The notes: generated from the sequence alone by a model not told the origin. DNA of 64,000 nt from Stenotrophomonas sp. 57 (GCF_030291075.1 NZ_CP127407.1:1052001-1116000), one strand, 5' to 3'; counted from the first letter of the stretch, positions 51,573-61,371 are shown. Made by a program: numbers and translations.

Positions 51573-53056
51573 ATCGTCCCGCCAAGCCACAGCTGTCGTT
51601 CTGGCAGATCTGGAACATGTGTTTCGGCTTCCTCGGCATCCAGTTCGGTTTCGCGCTGCAGAACGCCAATGCCAGCCGCATTTTCGAGACGCTGGGCGCG
51701 GACATTGATGCAGTGCCCGGGCTGTGGATCGCCGCACCGCTCACTGGCCTGCTGGTGCAGCCGGTGATCGGCTACCTGTCCGACCGTACCTGGACGCGCT
51801 GGGGCCGCCGCCGTCCGTTCTTCATGATCGGCGCGGTGCTGACCACGCTGGCCCTGCTGGTGATGCCCAACTCGCCGACGCTGTGGATGGCCGCCGGTAC
51901 GCTGTGGGTGCTGGATGCTTCCATCAACGTGTCAATGGAACCGTTCCGCGCCTTTGTGGGCGACCAGTTGGCACCGCGCCAGCGGCCCACTGGCTATGCC
52001 ATGCAGAGCTTCTTCATCGGCGTGGGCGCGATCGTCGCCAGCTTCCTGCCGTTCATCCTCGCCCACTTCGGCGTGGCCAATACGGCCGCTGCCGGTGAAG
52101 TGCCGGACACCGTGCGCTATGCGTTCTACTTCGGCGCGATGGTGCTGCTGGCGGCGATCAGCTGGACGGTGTTCAGCACGCGGGAGTATTCGCCGGCACA
52201 GCTGGCTGCATTCGATGATGCCGAGCCACCCTCGCACCATGCCGCGCGCGCGGTCAGCGGACCGGCACCGTGGATGCAGGTGGCGCTGTGGCTGGGGCTG
52301 GGCGCGCTGCTGGCCCTGCTGATCGCCTGGCGCCAGGGTGACAGGATGCTGTATGTGCTGGCGGGGCTGTGCGCAGGCTACGGCCTGCTGCTGGCCCTGG
52401 CCCGCGCGCTGCCTGGCACCCATATGCTGGCCGCCATCGTCGGCGACCTGCGGGCGATGCCGGTGACCATGCGCCGGCTGGCCTGGGTGCAGTTCTTCTC
52501 GTGGTTCGCGCTGTTCGCCATGTGGATCTACACCACCGCGGCGGTGGCCGGTGTCCACTTCGGTTCGGCCGACCCGAAGACGGCGGCCTACAACGAGGGC
52601 GCCAACTGGGTGGGCGTACTGTTCGGCGCCTACAACGGCTTCGCTGCGTTGGCCGCGGTACTGATTCCACCGATGGTGCGTGCCATCGGCCTGCGCTGGA
52701 GCCACCTGGTCAACCTGTGGTTGGGTGGCGCCGGTCTGGTCTCGCTGATGTTCATCCGCGATCCGCACTGGCTGCTGCTGTCGATGGTCGGCGTCGGCTT
52801 CGCCTGGGCGTCGATCCTCTCACTGCCCTACGCACTGCTGTCCGACAGCGTGCCGGCGTCGAAGATGGGCGTGTACATGGGCATCTTCAATTTCTTCATC
52901 GTGATCCCGCAACTGGTCGCCGCCAGCGCGCTCGGCTTTGCGCTGCGGGCGTGGCTGGGCGGCCAGCCGATGCATGTGCTGGTACTGGGCGGCTGCAGCC
53001 TGTTCGTCGCCGGCCTGTGCGTGCTGCGGGTTCCGTCCCGTCCGGAGGTGGTGTGA
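51569..53056 (+). CDS. MFS sugar transporter (maltose-type)
   Basis: A 495-residue, 12-helix MFS protein of the sucrose/maltose (SUT/GPH-like) group. The loop between helices 2 and 3 has the family signature GYLSDRTWTRWGRRRPF, and helix 4 has SINVSMEPFRAFVGD. Such permeases (for example Caulobacter MalY) bring maltose across the inner membrane. It overlaps the glycosidase by 4 bp and shares a TGATG junction with the amylase, so the three genes form one operon. Confidence 0.85.
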   Translation: MNRPAKPQLSFWQIWNMCFGFLGIQFGFALQNANASRIFETLGADIDAVPGLWIAAPLTGLLVQPVIGYLSDRTWTRWGRRRPFFMIGAVLTTLALLVMPNSPTLWMAAGTLWVLDASINVSMEPFRAFVGDQLAPRQRPTGYAMQSFFIGVGAIVASFLPFILAHFGVANTAAAGEVPDTVRYAFYFGAMVLLAAISWTVFSTREYSPAQLAAFDDAEPPSHHAARAVSGPAPWMQVALWLGLGALLALLIAWRQGDRMLYVLAGLCAGYGLLLALARALPGTHMLAAIVGDLRAMPVTMRRLAWVQFFSWFALFAMWIYTTAAVAGVHFGSADPKTAAYNEGANWVGVLFGAYNGFAALAAVLIPPMVRAIGLRWSHLVNLWLGGAGLVSLMFIRDPHWLLLSMVGVGFAWASILSLPYALLSDSVPASKMGVYMGIFNFFIVIPQLVAASALGFALRAWLGGQPMHVLVLGGCSLFVAGLCVLRVPSRPEVV

Positions 53057-54771
53057 TGCGTGCTGCGTTGGCTGTTGCTGTTTCCCTTGCCCTGTTCGCT
53101 GGCCAGGCCGTGGCCACTCCGCGCCCGGACTACGTTGGTACCACCGAGCCGTTCGCCAGCGATGCGGTGTACTTCGTGGTCACAGACCGCTTCGTCAACG
53201 GCGATCCCTCCAACGATCACCGCGACCAGGGTGGCAAGCACCGCACCTTCGATATCCCGGTGCCGTGCCCGGACAAGGTGGACGGCAACATCGGCTACCT
53301 CGGCGGTGACTTCCGCGGCGTGCTCGACAACGCGCAGTACATCCGCAACCTCGGCTTCGGCGCGGTGTGGATCACGCCGATCGTGGACAATCCGGACGAG
53401 GCGTTCACCGGCAGCAAGCCGATCAGCTGCACCAGCACGCTGACCGACCGTGGCAAGACCGGGTACCACGGCTACTGGGGCATCAACTTCTACACACTCG
53501 ACGAGCACCTGCCGAGCAAGGATCTGGATTTCGCCGGCCTGACCAAGGGCCTGCACGGCGCCGGCCTGAAGGTGGTGCTGGACATCGTTGGCAACCATGG
53601 CTCGCCAGCCTGGGCCATGCCGACGCGGCAGCCGCAGTTCGGCCAGATCTTCGACAAGGATGGAACGCTGATTGCCGACCACCAGAACCTGCCGCCGCAG
53701 AAGCTGGATCCGAAGCACAACCCGCTGCACGCGTTCTACAACAACATCGGTCCGGTTGACAGCAAGGACGGCTCGATCTTCGACGGCAACCTGGCCGAGC
53801 TGTCCGACTTCAACCAGGACAATCCGGCGGTGATGGACTACCTGGTCGGTGCCTATCTGCAATGGACCGCGCAGGGCGTGGACGCGCTGCGCATCGATAC
53901 CATCGGCTGGCTGCCGCACCCGTGGTGGCATGAATTCGTCAGCCGCATCCGCGCCGAGCACCCGGGCATGTTCATGTTCGGCGAAGCGTTCGACTACGAT
54001 GCCGCGCGCATCGCCGAGCACACCTGGCCGGCCAATGCGAACGTGAGCGTGCTCGACTTCCCGTTGCGCGGTGCTCTGGAGCAGACCTTCGGCACCGCCG
54101 GCAAGGGCTTTGAGACGCTGGCCGAGCCGCTGCACCTGAGCGGTGGCCCGTATGCCAATCCGTACGAGCTGATGAGCTTCTACGACAACCACGACATGCC
54201 GCGCCTGCAGGCCAGTGACAACGGCTTCATCGACGCGCACAACTGGCTGTTCACCGCGCGCGGCATCCCGGTGGTCTATTACGGTTCGGAAACCGGCTTC
54301 ATGCGCGGCCGCGCCGAACATGCCGGCAACCGCGCCTACTTCGGCCAGCAGCGCGTGCACGCTGCACCGCAGAGCCCGATCTTCGCGCCGCTGCAGCGCA
54401 TCGCCAAGCTGCGTGAGGCGACCCCGGCATTGCAGCGCGGCCTGCAGGTGAACGAGCGGCTGCAGGGCGATGAGGCGGTGTTCCTGCGCGTTCTGCAGCA
54501 TGGCGATGTGGCTCAGACGGCGCTGGTGCTGCTGAACAAGGGCGATGCGGCGCGCACCTTCGAAGTGGAGCGCTACCTGCAGGCCGGCACGTGGCGTGAT
54601 GCGCTGGGTGGCGGCGAGCTGAAGGTCAAACGTACGCTGAAGGTGGAGGTGCCGGCGCATGGGGTGAAGGTCTACGTACTGGATGCACCCGTACAGCAGC
54701 CGGCCCTGCAGGTCGAGCTGGACAAGGCGATGGCCGACCAGCAGGCGCGCGACCAGCGGTTGAAGCGGTAG
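53056..54771 (+). CDS. Secreted GH13 alpha-amylase family enzyme
   Basis: A 571-residue exported GH13 enzyme with a signal peptide ending in AVATP. Conserved regions are VVLDIVGNHG (I), GVDALRIDTIGW (II, nucleophile Asp), MFMFGEAFD (III, acid/base Glu) and FYDNHDMPR (IV). The N-terminal DAVYFVVTDRFVNGDPSND resembles the CGTase/maltogenic amylase branch. A C-terminal beta domain ends the protein. It is the last gene of the operon. Its TAG stop codon is part of a GTAG repeat. Confidence 0.86.
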   Translation: MRAALAVAVSLALFAGQAVATPRPDYVGTTEPFASDAVYFVVTDRFVNGDPSNDHRDQGGKHRTFDIPVPCPDKVDGNIGYLGGDFRGVLDNAQYIRNLGFGAVWITPIVDNPDEAFTGSKPISCTSTLTDRGKTGYHGYWGINFYTLDEHLPSKDLDFAGLTKGLHGAGLKVVLDIVGNHGSPAWAMPTRQPQFGQIFDKDGTLIADHQNLPPQKLDPKHNPLHAFYNNIGPVDSKDGSIFDGNLAELSDFNQDNPAVMDYLVGAYLQWTAQGVDALRIDTIGWLPHPWWHEFVSRIRAEHPGMFMFGEAFDYDAARIAEHTWPANANVSVLDFPLRGALEQTFGTAGKGFETLAEPLHLSGGPYANPYELMSFYDNHDMPRLQASDNGFIDAHNWLFTARGIPVVYYGSETGFMRGRAEHAGNRAYFGQQRVHAAPQSPIFAPLQRIAKLREATPALQRGLQVNERLQGDEAVFLRVLQHGDVAQTALVLLNKGDAARTFEVERYLQAGTWRDALGGGELKVKRTLKVEVPAHGVKVYVLDAPVQQPALQVELDKAMADQQARDQRLKR

Positions 54772-54835
54772 CGCCGGCCACTGGCCGGCAGCGGTAGATG
54801 GATGGCATATTCAACTGTCGGCCAGCGGCCGGCAC
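54768..54835. repeat. GTAG repeat dimer overlapping the amylase stop codon
   Basis: GTAG (54768-54771) supplies the stop codon, followed by GCCGGCC-ACT-GGCCGGC (54773-54789) and a facing copy GTCGGCC-AGC-GGCCGGCAC (54817-54835). Confidence 0.8.
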
Positions 54836-54854
54836 CACGACAAGGATGGGTTGA

Positions 54855-55259
54855 ATGATGCGACGTCTGCTGGTTTCGCTGGGCGGTGGTGTGGTCACCG
54901 GTGCCCTGATCGCTGCAGTGACCTTCCCATGGCTGGCGCGCACCGCCGCCATTGCCATGCCGCGCACGTTCAACGTCCATCTGTGGGACGCGCTGGTCGT
55001 ATTCGGCCTGGGGGCCAGCGTGGTGGCGCTGCCGCTCATGCTGCTGGGCCTGCGCGTGGCCCGCGCACGTGGGCTTGAAGTGGCCGCGATGCTGGTGGCA
55101 GCCATGTTCGCTGTCGTGGCTGCCCTGAAACTGGTGGACGCGCTGGACGGCGGCGGCAGCGTGCTTCTGGCGTGGGCCGTGGGCATGCTGCTGGCCGCGC
55201 TGGTACACGGCTTCTGGCGGTCGTCCGGGCAGAAACCCCTTCAGGCGCAAGCCCAGTAG
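54855..55259 (+). CDS. Hypothetical four-helix membrane protein
   Basis: A 134-residue protein with four predicted helices (about residues 8-28, 45-67, 74-94 and 100-118) and no recognised domain. Polar residues are few and no catalytic motif is evident. Its TAG stop codon belongs to a GTAG palindrome. An ATG one codon later is an equal start. Confidence 0.6.
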   Translation: MMRRLLVSLGGGVVTGALIAAVTFPWLARTAAIAMPRTFNVHLWDALVVFGLGASVVALPLMLLGLRVARARGLEVAAMLVAAMFAVVAALKLVDALDGGGSVLLAWAVGMLLAALVHGFWRSSGQKPLQAQAQ

Positions 55260-55277
55260 AGCCAGGCGTGCCTGGCT
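55256..55277. repeat. GTAG palindrome overlapping a stop codon
   Basis: GTAG (55256-55259) followed by the 8-bp stem AGCCAGGC-GT-GCCTGGCT (55260-55277). The TAG is the stop codon of the membrane protein gene. Confidence 0.75.
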
Positions 55278-55335
55278 GAGCAGCCAATCGGGCGCGCCCC
55301 TACAATAAGCGACCCCCGAAACCTGCCGTACCGCC

Positions 55336-55722
55336 ATGACCGACCTCGCCCCGCAGACCCCGATCGAAACCCTGCTGAAGGCGGCGATGGACGGGGCCGT
55401 GCCGATCCGCGCCTTCATGGAAGCCTTCGTCGCCTCCGAGGTGGTGTTGCTGACCGGCAGCCTGGTCACCCCCGACGGCAGCGGTTTCGACCCGCTGCTG
55501 TTCGACAAGCAGGGCACCCTGCACGTGGCCGTGTTCACCCACCCTGCGCGCGTGGGCATCTACAGCCAGCAGGTTCCCCATCAGATCCACTGGCTGATGC
55601 TGGACGTGCTGCGCCGCGTACCGGGCGGCTACGGCGTGGTGATCAACCCCGGCACGTCGCTGGGCTTCGAGATCTCGCCCAGCGGTATCGGCGAAATCCT
55701 GAATGACTTCGCCCAGGGCTGA
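55336..55722 (+). CDS. SseB-like protein
   Basis: A 128-residue cytoplasmic protein with the SseB N-terminal domain pattern: IRAFMEAFVASEVVLLTGS, then PLLFDKQGTLHVAVFTHP and GYGVVINPGTSLGFEISPSGI. SseB-type domains occur in enhanced-serine-sensitivity proteins and as orphan proteins; a role is not clear. It is flanked by GTAG repeats and shows no operon link. Confidence 0.72.
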   Translation: MTDLAPQTPIETLLKAAMDGAVPIRAFMEAFVASEVVLLTGSLVTPDGSGFDPLLFDKQGTLHVAVFTHPARVGIYSQQVPHQIHWLMLDVLRRVPGGYGVVINPGTSLGFEISPSGIGEILNDFAQG

Positions 55723-55734
55723 TTGCCCTGTGGA

Positions 55735-55798
55735 GCCGAGCCCATGCTCGGCTGCCCTTCACACAATCCCAGCTCAGTCGAGCACGGCTCGACGCTAC
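55735..55798. repeat. GTAG-type repeat dimer
   Basis: GCCGAGCCCATGCTCGGC (55735-55752) and GTCGAGCACGGCTCGAC (55777-55793), which ends in GCTAC. The first copy is preceded by GTGGA, a decayed GTAGA. Confidence 0.7.
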
Positions 55799-55862
55799 AG
55801 AAGGCTTCCCTTCGAACGCCGTCCGTGATCCCCTTGGGCGACATCGGGATCGAGGCCTGGCC

Positions 55863-56327
55863 ATGGAGTTCAGGGTATTGCCTGCCGACGCAGCGGAACG
55901 ACAGCAATTGGCGCAGTGGTACCACGCGCAATGGGGCCAGGACGCCGGCCTGACGCTGGAACAGGAACTGCAACGGCTCAACCCGCCGCAGGATGCTGAA
56001 GGTTTCCCGCACCTGATCGCCGCTTTCGAAGATGGGCAGGTGGTCGGTGGAGTCCAGCTCAAGCGCCGCGAGATGCAGGCCTTTCCACAGTACGGGTACT
56101 GGTTGGGCAGCGTATTCGTGGCCGACAGCCATCGTGGCCGCGGATTGGCCAGTGGTCTGGTCGAACAGGCTGCGGCACAGGCCGCGCGGATGGGCGTTTC
56201 CGACCTGTACCTGCAGACCGAGGCCCTGGATGGCGGCCTGTATGCGCGGCTCGGCTGGAAGTCCGTGCACGAAGCCGACAGCAACGGCTACCGCGTGCTG
56301 GTGATGGTGCGCGAGGTGACCGCATGA
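55863..56327 (+). CDS. GNAT family N-acetyltransferase
   Basis: A 154-residue GNAT protein. Motif A reads GSVFVADSHRGRGLASGLVEQ, with the R-G-R-G-L-A acetyl-CoA loop, and the C-terminus has LYLQTEALDGGLYARLGWK. The acceptor is unknown. It overlaps the following small membrane gene by 4 bp. Confidence 0.85.
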   Translation: MEFRVLPADAAERQQLAQWYHAQWGQDAGLTLEQELQRLNPPQDAEGFPHLIAAFEDGQVVGGVQLKRREMQAFPQYGYWLGSVFVADSHRGRGLASGLVEQAAAQAARMGVSDLYLQTEALDGGLYARLGWKSVHEADSNGYRVLVMVREVTA

Positions 56328-56608
56328 CGGCGCAGCATTCCCGCTCGGCCCTGATCTTCCTGATCGCGGCCATTGTCGTCGCGCTGGTGTCCATTCCGGT
56401 GCTGCGCGCGGTAGGCATGGTGCAGTGGCCGGTGTTCGTCATCGCCTGGCTGATCAACCTGGGCGCGGCTTGGCATCTGGCCCAGTGGGCGCGCCAGCAG
56501 GGGCGCTCGGGCTGGGCGTTCGGGGTACCGGCAGCGCTGGGTACGGTCGCCTCGATCGTGGTGTATGTGCTGCTGGCGTTGCTGGGGCCGAAGGCCGCGG
56601 TGCACTGA
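56324..56608 (+). CDS. Small hypothetical membrane protein
   Basis: A 94-residue protein with three hydrophobic helices (about residues 8-27, 35-53 and 64-86) and no recognised family. The ATGA overlap with the GNAT gene shows translational coupling, which supports it being a real gene. Confidence 0.65.
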   Translation: MTAQHSRSALIFLIAAIVVALVSIPVLRAVGMVQWPVFVIAWLINLGAAWHLAQWARQQGRSGWAFGVPAALGTVASIVVYVLLALLGPKAAVH

Positions 56609-56622
56609 ATTTTCGCGGCTGC

Positions 56623-56730
56623 CGTAGACAATGCGCCGAGCATGGCTCGGCACTACAGTAGGGCCAAGCCAAACAGCAAGGCCGAGCCAAGCCCGCACGT
56701 GTTGCGTGGAACGCCGGCGCACAGGCCGGC
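56623..56730. repeat. GTAG-type palindromes between convergent genes
   Basis: GTAG (56623) with GCCGAGC-ATG-GCTCGGC (56634-56650) and CTAC (56653-56656) close by, then GCCGGCGCACAGGCCGGC (56713-56730). They fill much of the 133 bp between the small membrane gene and the ABC/M1 gene. Confidence 0.65.
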
Positions 56731-56741
56731 GCCACATTGCC

Positions 56742-59700
56742 TCACATCGTCACCTTGCGCCGGTTGTCGTCGCTTACCCGGTCGATCAGCTTGTTGTAGG
56801 GGTCGAAGCCCGCTTCATCCGGCTTCTCGTCCACCGTCACCGTGATCTTCGGCTCGGCACTGGTGATGTGATGGCGCTGCAGGTACAGCACCTTCTGGTC
56901 GCGTTCCTTGCCTGAAGGCCCGTTGGCGAACACGCCGATCTCGACCCAGTCGTCCATCGTGCCGTCGCTTTCCTGGCCCTTGCCGTCGGCATACTGCTTG
57001 GCTGCGTGCAGGTCCAGGGTCACGTCGTAGCGGCCGTCATCGCGCTTGCGGGCGCTGGCGGCCATCACCCGGTTGTCGTAGAAGCTGATCTTCTCGAACA
57101 GGTCGGTGACCAGCTGCTGGCGGTCGGCCGGGGTCTCGGCGCGGATGTAGGCCAGCAGTTCGCGCGAAGTGGTGTAGGGTGGTTGCTGGTAGCCCTTGTC
57201 CTGCAGGAATCGCTTCAACGCACGGTTCAACGCCTGCTCGCCGATCTCTTCGCGCAGCCGGTAGAACACCAGCGACCCCTTCTGGTAGTGGATGTACTGC
57301 TGGTTCTCCACGCGCTCCAGCGGCTGCTCTTCAATGGCCTCGCCACCGCGCCCGGACAGGTAGCCGTCCAGCTCGCGCTTGAGGAACTGGCGCATGTGCT
57401 GGCGGCCGTACTCCTGCTCCATCACCATCAACGCCGAGTACTGCGACAGCGACTCGGACAGCACCGTGGCGCCCTGCACGTTGGCGCCGATCACCTGGTG
57501 CGCCCACCACTGGTGCGCGATCTCGTGCGCGGTCACGTAGAACACGTAGTCCACCTTGTCCGGATCACGCAGGTCGGCGATGAAGCCGATCGCTTCTGAA
57601 TACGGGATGGTGTTGGCGAACGACTGCGCGAAGCGGGCATAGCCCGGGAACTCGATGATGCGCACCTGGCGGTGCTGGTACGGCGTGAAGTTCGCTTCGT
57701 AGTACGCCAGTGACTTCTGCACCGCTTCGATCATCCGGTCCACGTTGTAGCCGTGCGCCGGGTCGAAATAGACCTCGATCGGGATGTCCTTGTACTTCGC
57801 CTTGCGCACGTCCCAACGCGCCGACAGGTAGGCGTAGAAGTTCAGCATCGGCCGGTCCATGGCATAGCTGAAGCAGCGTCGGCCATTCACCGTGGTCTCG
57901 TGCTGCAGGTAGCCCGGGGCCAGCGCGACCTGGTCCGGCGCGGTGCAGATGGTGGTGCGGAAATCGAGCCAGTCAGCATCATTGGAAATGTAGGTGTTGG
58001 CGCGCGACGCTTCGTCTTCCAGCTTGGGCATGCGCCGCGGCTCGCCGAGATCACGCTTGCGCCGCTCGTTGCGGTCGGTGATCTCGGCGCCTTCGTTGTA
58101 GCCGAACGACGGCAGCACGCGGCTGTTGAAGAAGGTGCCGTTGTCCACGAGGTTGCTCGGCGCCTGGCCGGCGGTGATGCCATTGGGCTTCTGCACCACC
58201 CGGAAATGCACGCTACGGGTTTCGCCCGGTTGCAGCGGCGTGTCCAGCCGGTAGATGCGGTAGCCGAGATCCTTGTCGTGGAAGGTCAGCGTCTGTCCGC
58301 CAAGATCGGCCGCCACCAGTTGCTTGTCATCACCCATCGAGACATGCAGTTCCGGGATCGGCTGCGCGTGCAGGTTGCGGATCGTCCAGTCCGCGTCGAT
58401 CACCATCGACTGTGATTCGGGGAACAGGTCCACGCCGTTGTCCACCGCCACGATGCGCGGCTGCGGCAGGTTGCGGTACTTCGACAGCTCGCGCTCGTAG
58501 CGGGCCTGCAGGTCCAGCTGTTGATCCGGGGAAAGGAACTCGTTGCGGATGTTGGTGCTCCAGTACAGCCAGCCGCCGACGCCGACAAAGGCCAGGGTGG
58601 CCACTGCGGCGAAGGCACCGGTCGGACCGCGCAGGCGACGCCCGGCCAGGGCCAGGCGCTGGCGCAGGCCCTGGCTGACACCACGCACCCAGAACGCGGA
58701 CGCCAGGCACATCAATGCCAGCAGGAACAACGCCCAATAGCCCTGGAACGCCAGCTGTCCGGTGAGGAAGTGGCCGTAGCCGTTCATGTCCGAATAGGGA
58801 GCGATCGGCCAGCTGCCGAAGTTGTATATGTTCTGCGTGTAATCGAGCATGCCCAGCACGCCCTGGCCGATCATCACCACGATCAGCAGCGCGTAGCCCA
58901 CGAACTTGTTGTTGGTGAGCACCTGCAGCACCAGCGCCATGCCGCCCATCAGCACGTACACCACCGAATCCAGCGCCAGGCTGCGCAGGTACAGCAGCGG
59001 CTCCAGATGGGTGTAGCCCTTGGCCAGCTGCACGCCCATCGCCGCGAAGGCGCCGGCGGCCTGGAAGCAGGCGATCACCGCCACCAGCGCGGTGAACTTG
59101 GCCAGCAGCGGTACCCAGTTCGGCACCGGCATGGCGTCGGTCACTTCGTTGATGCGCGCGCCGCGTTCTTTCCAGACCAGCTCGCCGGCGAAGAACAGCA
59201 CGATGATGATCAGCAGCCAGCTGAAGGCGCCCTGCAGGCCCATGATCATCTGTGAGGTGACCGGCCAGATCGAGGTGCCATACAGCGTCTGCCGGAACAG
59301 GGCGCTGGGCAGGAAGTTGGCCAGCCCCAACACCAGCAGCACGATGAACGGGACGCTGCGCAGCACGCCGCCGGTGTCGAAACACACCTGGCGCAGGAAC
59401 TGGTGCCATGCGGTGCTGCCAGTGAACGCCGGTACCACGCGCGGCACGGCTGCGCGGGCAGGACGAACGATCACCGCATCGGCGGCCGCCAGCGTCGGCT
59501 TGCGTCCCCAGCGGCGGCGGCCGCTGCCGCTGCGTTCGGTGCGGAACAGCGCGAAGGTGGCGGCAAACAACACGGCGGCCACGCCCAGCCACAGGGCGCG
59601 GTTGGCCAGCAGGTAGCCGGTCAGCGCCGGAATGCCGCTGTTGCGTTCGGCGGTGGACCAGTAGCGGATGGTGCGGCCCAGTGCGCGCATGCCAAGCGGC

Positions 59701-60326
59701 TCGCTCAGCACCGCGATCCAGGTGTTGTCGATGTCGCGCAGCAGGGCGGCACTGGCACCGAACAGCACCAGATAGGCCACCAGGCCGATGTAGACCCACA
59801 GGATCGAGCGGGTCACCGCGGCCAGCAGTGACAGCAGCGCGGTGGTGAACAGCAGGTTGGGGATGACGATGACCGCAAAGGTCCAGGCATAGCCCTGCCA
59901 GCTGATCGGGCCCATGCGTTCGGGATCGACCCAGGGCATGAACGGCGCCAGCCACAGGCCGAACGCGATCACCACGTAGACCAGCAGCCCGGCCGCCAGT
60001 GCTGCGGCGATGCGACCGGCCAGATAATCGCGACGCTTCACCGGGCTGGCGAAGATCAGCTCGGCGGTGCCCAGTTCGAAATCACGCAGCAGTGCATTGC
60101 TGACGAACAGCGCGGTGACCAGCATGCCGAGCAGGGTGAAGATGCCCAGCATCTGCGCGATCACCGTCGGCGCATTGCTGTGCACGTTGCCGGTGCCGCC
60201 ACCGATCTGCACCGCGTCGCTGGAGGCCGCGGCGAAGGCGAGCAGGGCGAACAGCCCGGCCAGCAGCCACAGCAGTGGAGAGCGCAGCTGCTCGCGCAGC
60301 TCGAAGCGGAAGAAGTTGAGGATCAT
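56742..60326 (-). CDS. ABC transporter permease fused to an M1 metallopeptidase domain
   Basis: A 1194-residue fusion. Residues 1 to about 600 form the ABC-2-type permease half with about 12 helices (LLWLLAGLFALLAFAAAS first, GAFAAVATLAFVGVGGWLYW last). Residues 610-1194 are an M1-like domain with the zinc motif HEIAHQWWAHQ (His934, Glu935, His938) and Glu958 in LSESLSQYSAL. The HEXXH-to-Glu spacing is 19, one more than in classical M1 enzymes, and no clear G-x-M-E-N aminopeptidase motif is seen. The cognate ATPase lies 12 bp upstream in the operon. The substrate is unknown. Confidence 0.87.
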   Translation of the reverse strand: MILNFFRFELREQLRSPLLWLLAGLFALLAFAAASSDAVQIGGGTGNVHSNAPTVIAQMLGIFTLLGMLVTALFVSNALLRDFELGTAELIFASPVKRRDYLAGRIAAALAAGLLVYVVIAFGLWLAPFMPWVDPERMGPISWQGYAWTFAVIVIPNLLFTTALLSLLAAVTRSILWVYIGLVAYLVLFGASAALLRDIDNTWIAVLSEPLGMRALGRTIRYWSTAERNSGIPALTGYLLANRALWLGVAAVLFAATFALFRTERSGSGRRRWGRKPTLAAADAVIVRPARAAVPRVVPAFTGSTAWHQFLRQVCFDTGGVLRSVPFIVLLVLGLANFLPSALFRQTLYGTSIWPVTSQMIMGLQGAFSWLLIIIVLFFAGELVWKERGARINEVTDAMPVPNWVPLLAKFTALVAVIACFQAAGAFAAMGVQLAKGYTHLEPLLYLRSLALDSVVYVLMGGMALVLQVLTNNKFVGYALLIVVMIGQGVLGMLDYTQNIYNFGSWPIAPYSDMNGYGHFLTGQLAFQGYWALFLLALMCLASAFWVRGVSQGLRQRLALAGRRLRGPTGAFAAVATLAFVGVGGWLYWSTNIRNEFLSPDQQLDLQARYERELSKYRNLPQPRIVAVDNGVDLFPESQSMVIDADWTIRNLHAQPIPELHVSMGDDKQLVAADLGGQTLTFHDKDLGYRIYRLDTPLQPGETRSVHFRVVQKPNGITAGQAPSNLVDNGTFFNSRVLPSFGYNEGAEITDRNERRKRDLGEPRRMPKLEDEASRANTYISNDADWLDFRTTICTAPDQVALAPGYLQHETTVNGRRCFSYAMDRPMLNFYAYLSARWDVRKAKYKDIPIEVYFDPAHGYNVDRMIEAVQKSLAYYEANFTPYQHRQVRIIEFPGYARFAQSFANTIPYSEAIGFIADLRDPDKVDYVFYVTAHEIAHQWWAHQVIGANVQGATVLSESLSQYSALMVMEQEYGRQHMRQFLKRELDGYLSGRGGEAIEEQPLERVENQQYIHYQKGSLVFYRLREEIGEQALNRALKRFLQDKGYQQPPYTTSRELLAYIRAETPADRQQLVTDLFEKISFYDNRVMAASARKRDDGRYDVTLDLHAAKQYADGKGQESDGTMDDWVEIGVFANGPSGKERDQKVLYLQRHHITSAEPKITVTVDEKPDEAGFDPYNKLIDRVSDDNRRKVTM

Positions 60327-60338
60327 GGTGTGCTCCGC

Positions 60339-61241
60339 TCAGGCTGCCACGCGGGCACGGGCCTGCAGGCGCAGGCGCTGGAAGTACACGTCCTCGAGAT
60401 CGGGAGCCACGGCCGCGAAGCCATCACCTGGGTCGTTGGCGCTGTGCACGTGGATCACCGGGCGGCCCCCGACCAGGCGCGTGGACAGCACCACGTAGCG
60501 CGCCTCATGGTCGGCCAGCTCGGAAGGGTCGACCTGCTTGCGCCAGACCTGCTGCTGCAGCGCGTCGATGGCATCGGCCGGGCGCCCGGTCAGCAGCACC
60601 TGGCCCTTGTTCATGATCGCCATCGTCGGGCAGAGGTCGGTCACGTCCTCGACGATGTGGGTGGACAGGATCACCGCCACGTTCTCGCCAATCGCCGCCA
60701 ACAGGTTGAGGAAGCGGTTGCGTTCCTCAGGATCGAGGCCAGCGGTGGGCTCATCGACGATCACCAGCCGCGGGTCGCCGAGCAGCGCCTGGGCAATGCC
60801 GAAGCGCTGGCGCATGCCGCCGGAGAAGGTGCCCAGCTTGCGCTTGCGCGCGTCCCACAGGTTCACCTGCTGCAGCAGGCCGTCGACCACTTCGCGGCGC
60901 TGCGCGCGTTGGGTCAGGCCTTTGAGCACCGCGAAATGCTCCAGGAGATCCAGCGCGCTGACCTTGGGGTAGACGCCGAAATCCTGCGGCAGGTAGCCCA
61001 GACGGCGGCGCACCGCGTCCTTGTCGCGCAGCACGTCGATCGGCGCCTCCCCAGGAATGGTGAGCACGGCCGAGCCGCTGTCGGCCTCCTGCAGGGTGGA
61101 CAGCGTGCGCATCAGCGAGGACTTGCCGGCGCCGTTCGGCCCGAGCAGGCCGAACATGCCGCGCGGGATGTCCAGGCTGACATTGTTGAGAGCATGCACG
61201 CCGTTGGCGTACGTCTTGGACAGCGAATCGATCTTCAGCAT
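60339..61241 (-). CDS. ABC transporter ATP-binding protein
   Basis: A 300-residue ABC-2-type ATPase: Walker A GPNGAGKSSL near residue 36, signature FSGGMRQRFGIAQ, Walker B RLVIVDEPTAGLD and a His switch in ILSTHIVED. The C-terminal extension (about residues 220-300) is typical of DrrA/CcmA-like exporters. It precedes the permease-M1 gene and should power it as one system. Confidence 0.9.
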   Translation of the reverse strand: MLKIDSLSKTYANGVHALNNVSLDIPRGMFGLLGPNGAGKSSLMRTLSTLQEADSGSAVLTIPGEAPIDVLRDKDAVRRRLGYLPQDFGVYPKVSALDLLEHFAVLKGLTQRAQRREVVDGLLQQVNLWDARKRKLGTFSGGMRQRFGIAQALLGDPRLVIVDEPTAGLDPEERNRFLNLLAAIGENVAVILSTHIVEDVTDLCPTMAIMNKGQVLLTGRPADAIDALQQQVWRKQVDPSELADHEARYVVLSTRLVGGRPVIHVHSANDPGDGFAAVAPDLEDVYFQRLRLQARARVAA

Positions 61242-61371
61242 GCGACGTACACCTTTCCATGGGCGTGTCTGCGCGTTATCCGCGCATCGGCCTCCGTGCG
61301 CATCCGCCGTTGGTCATGGGGGGAGAATTCCGCCCTCGCACATTGGGGCGTGGCGGGAGGTCTGGTGGCGC

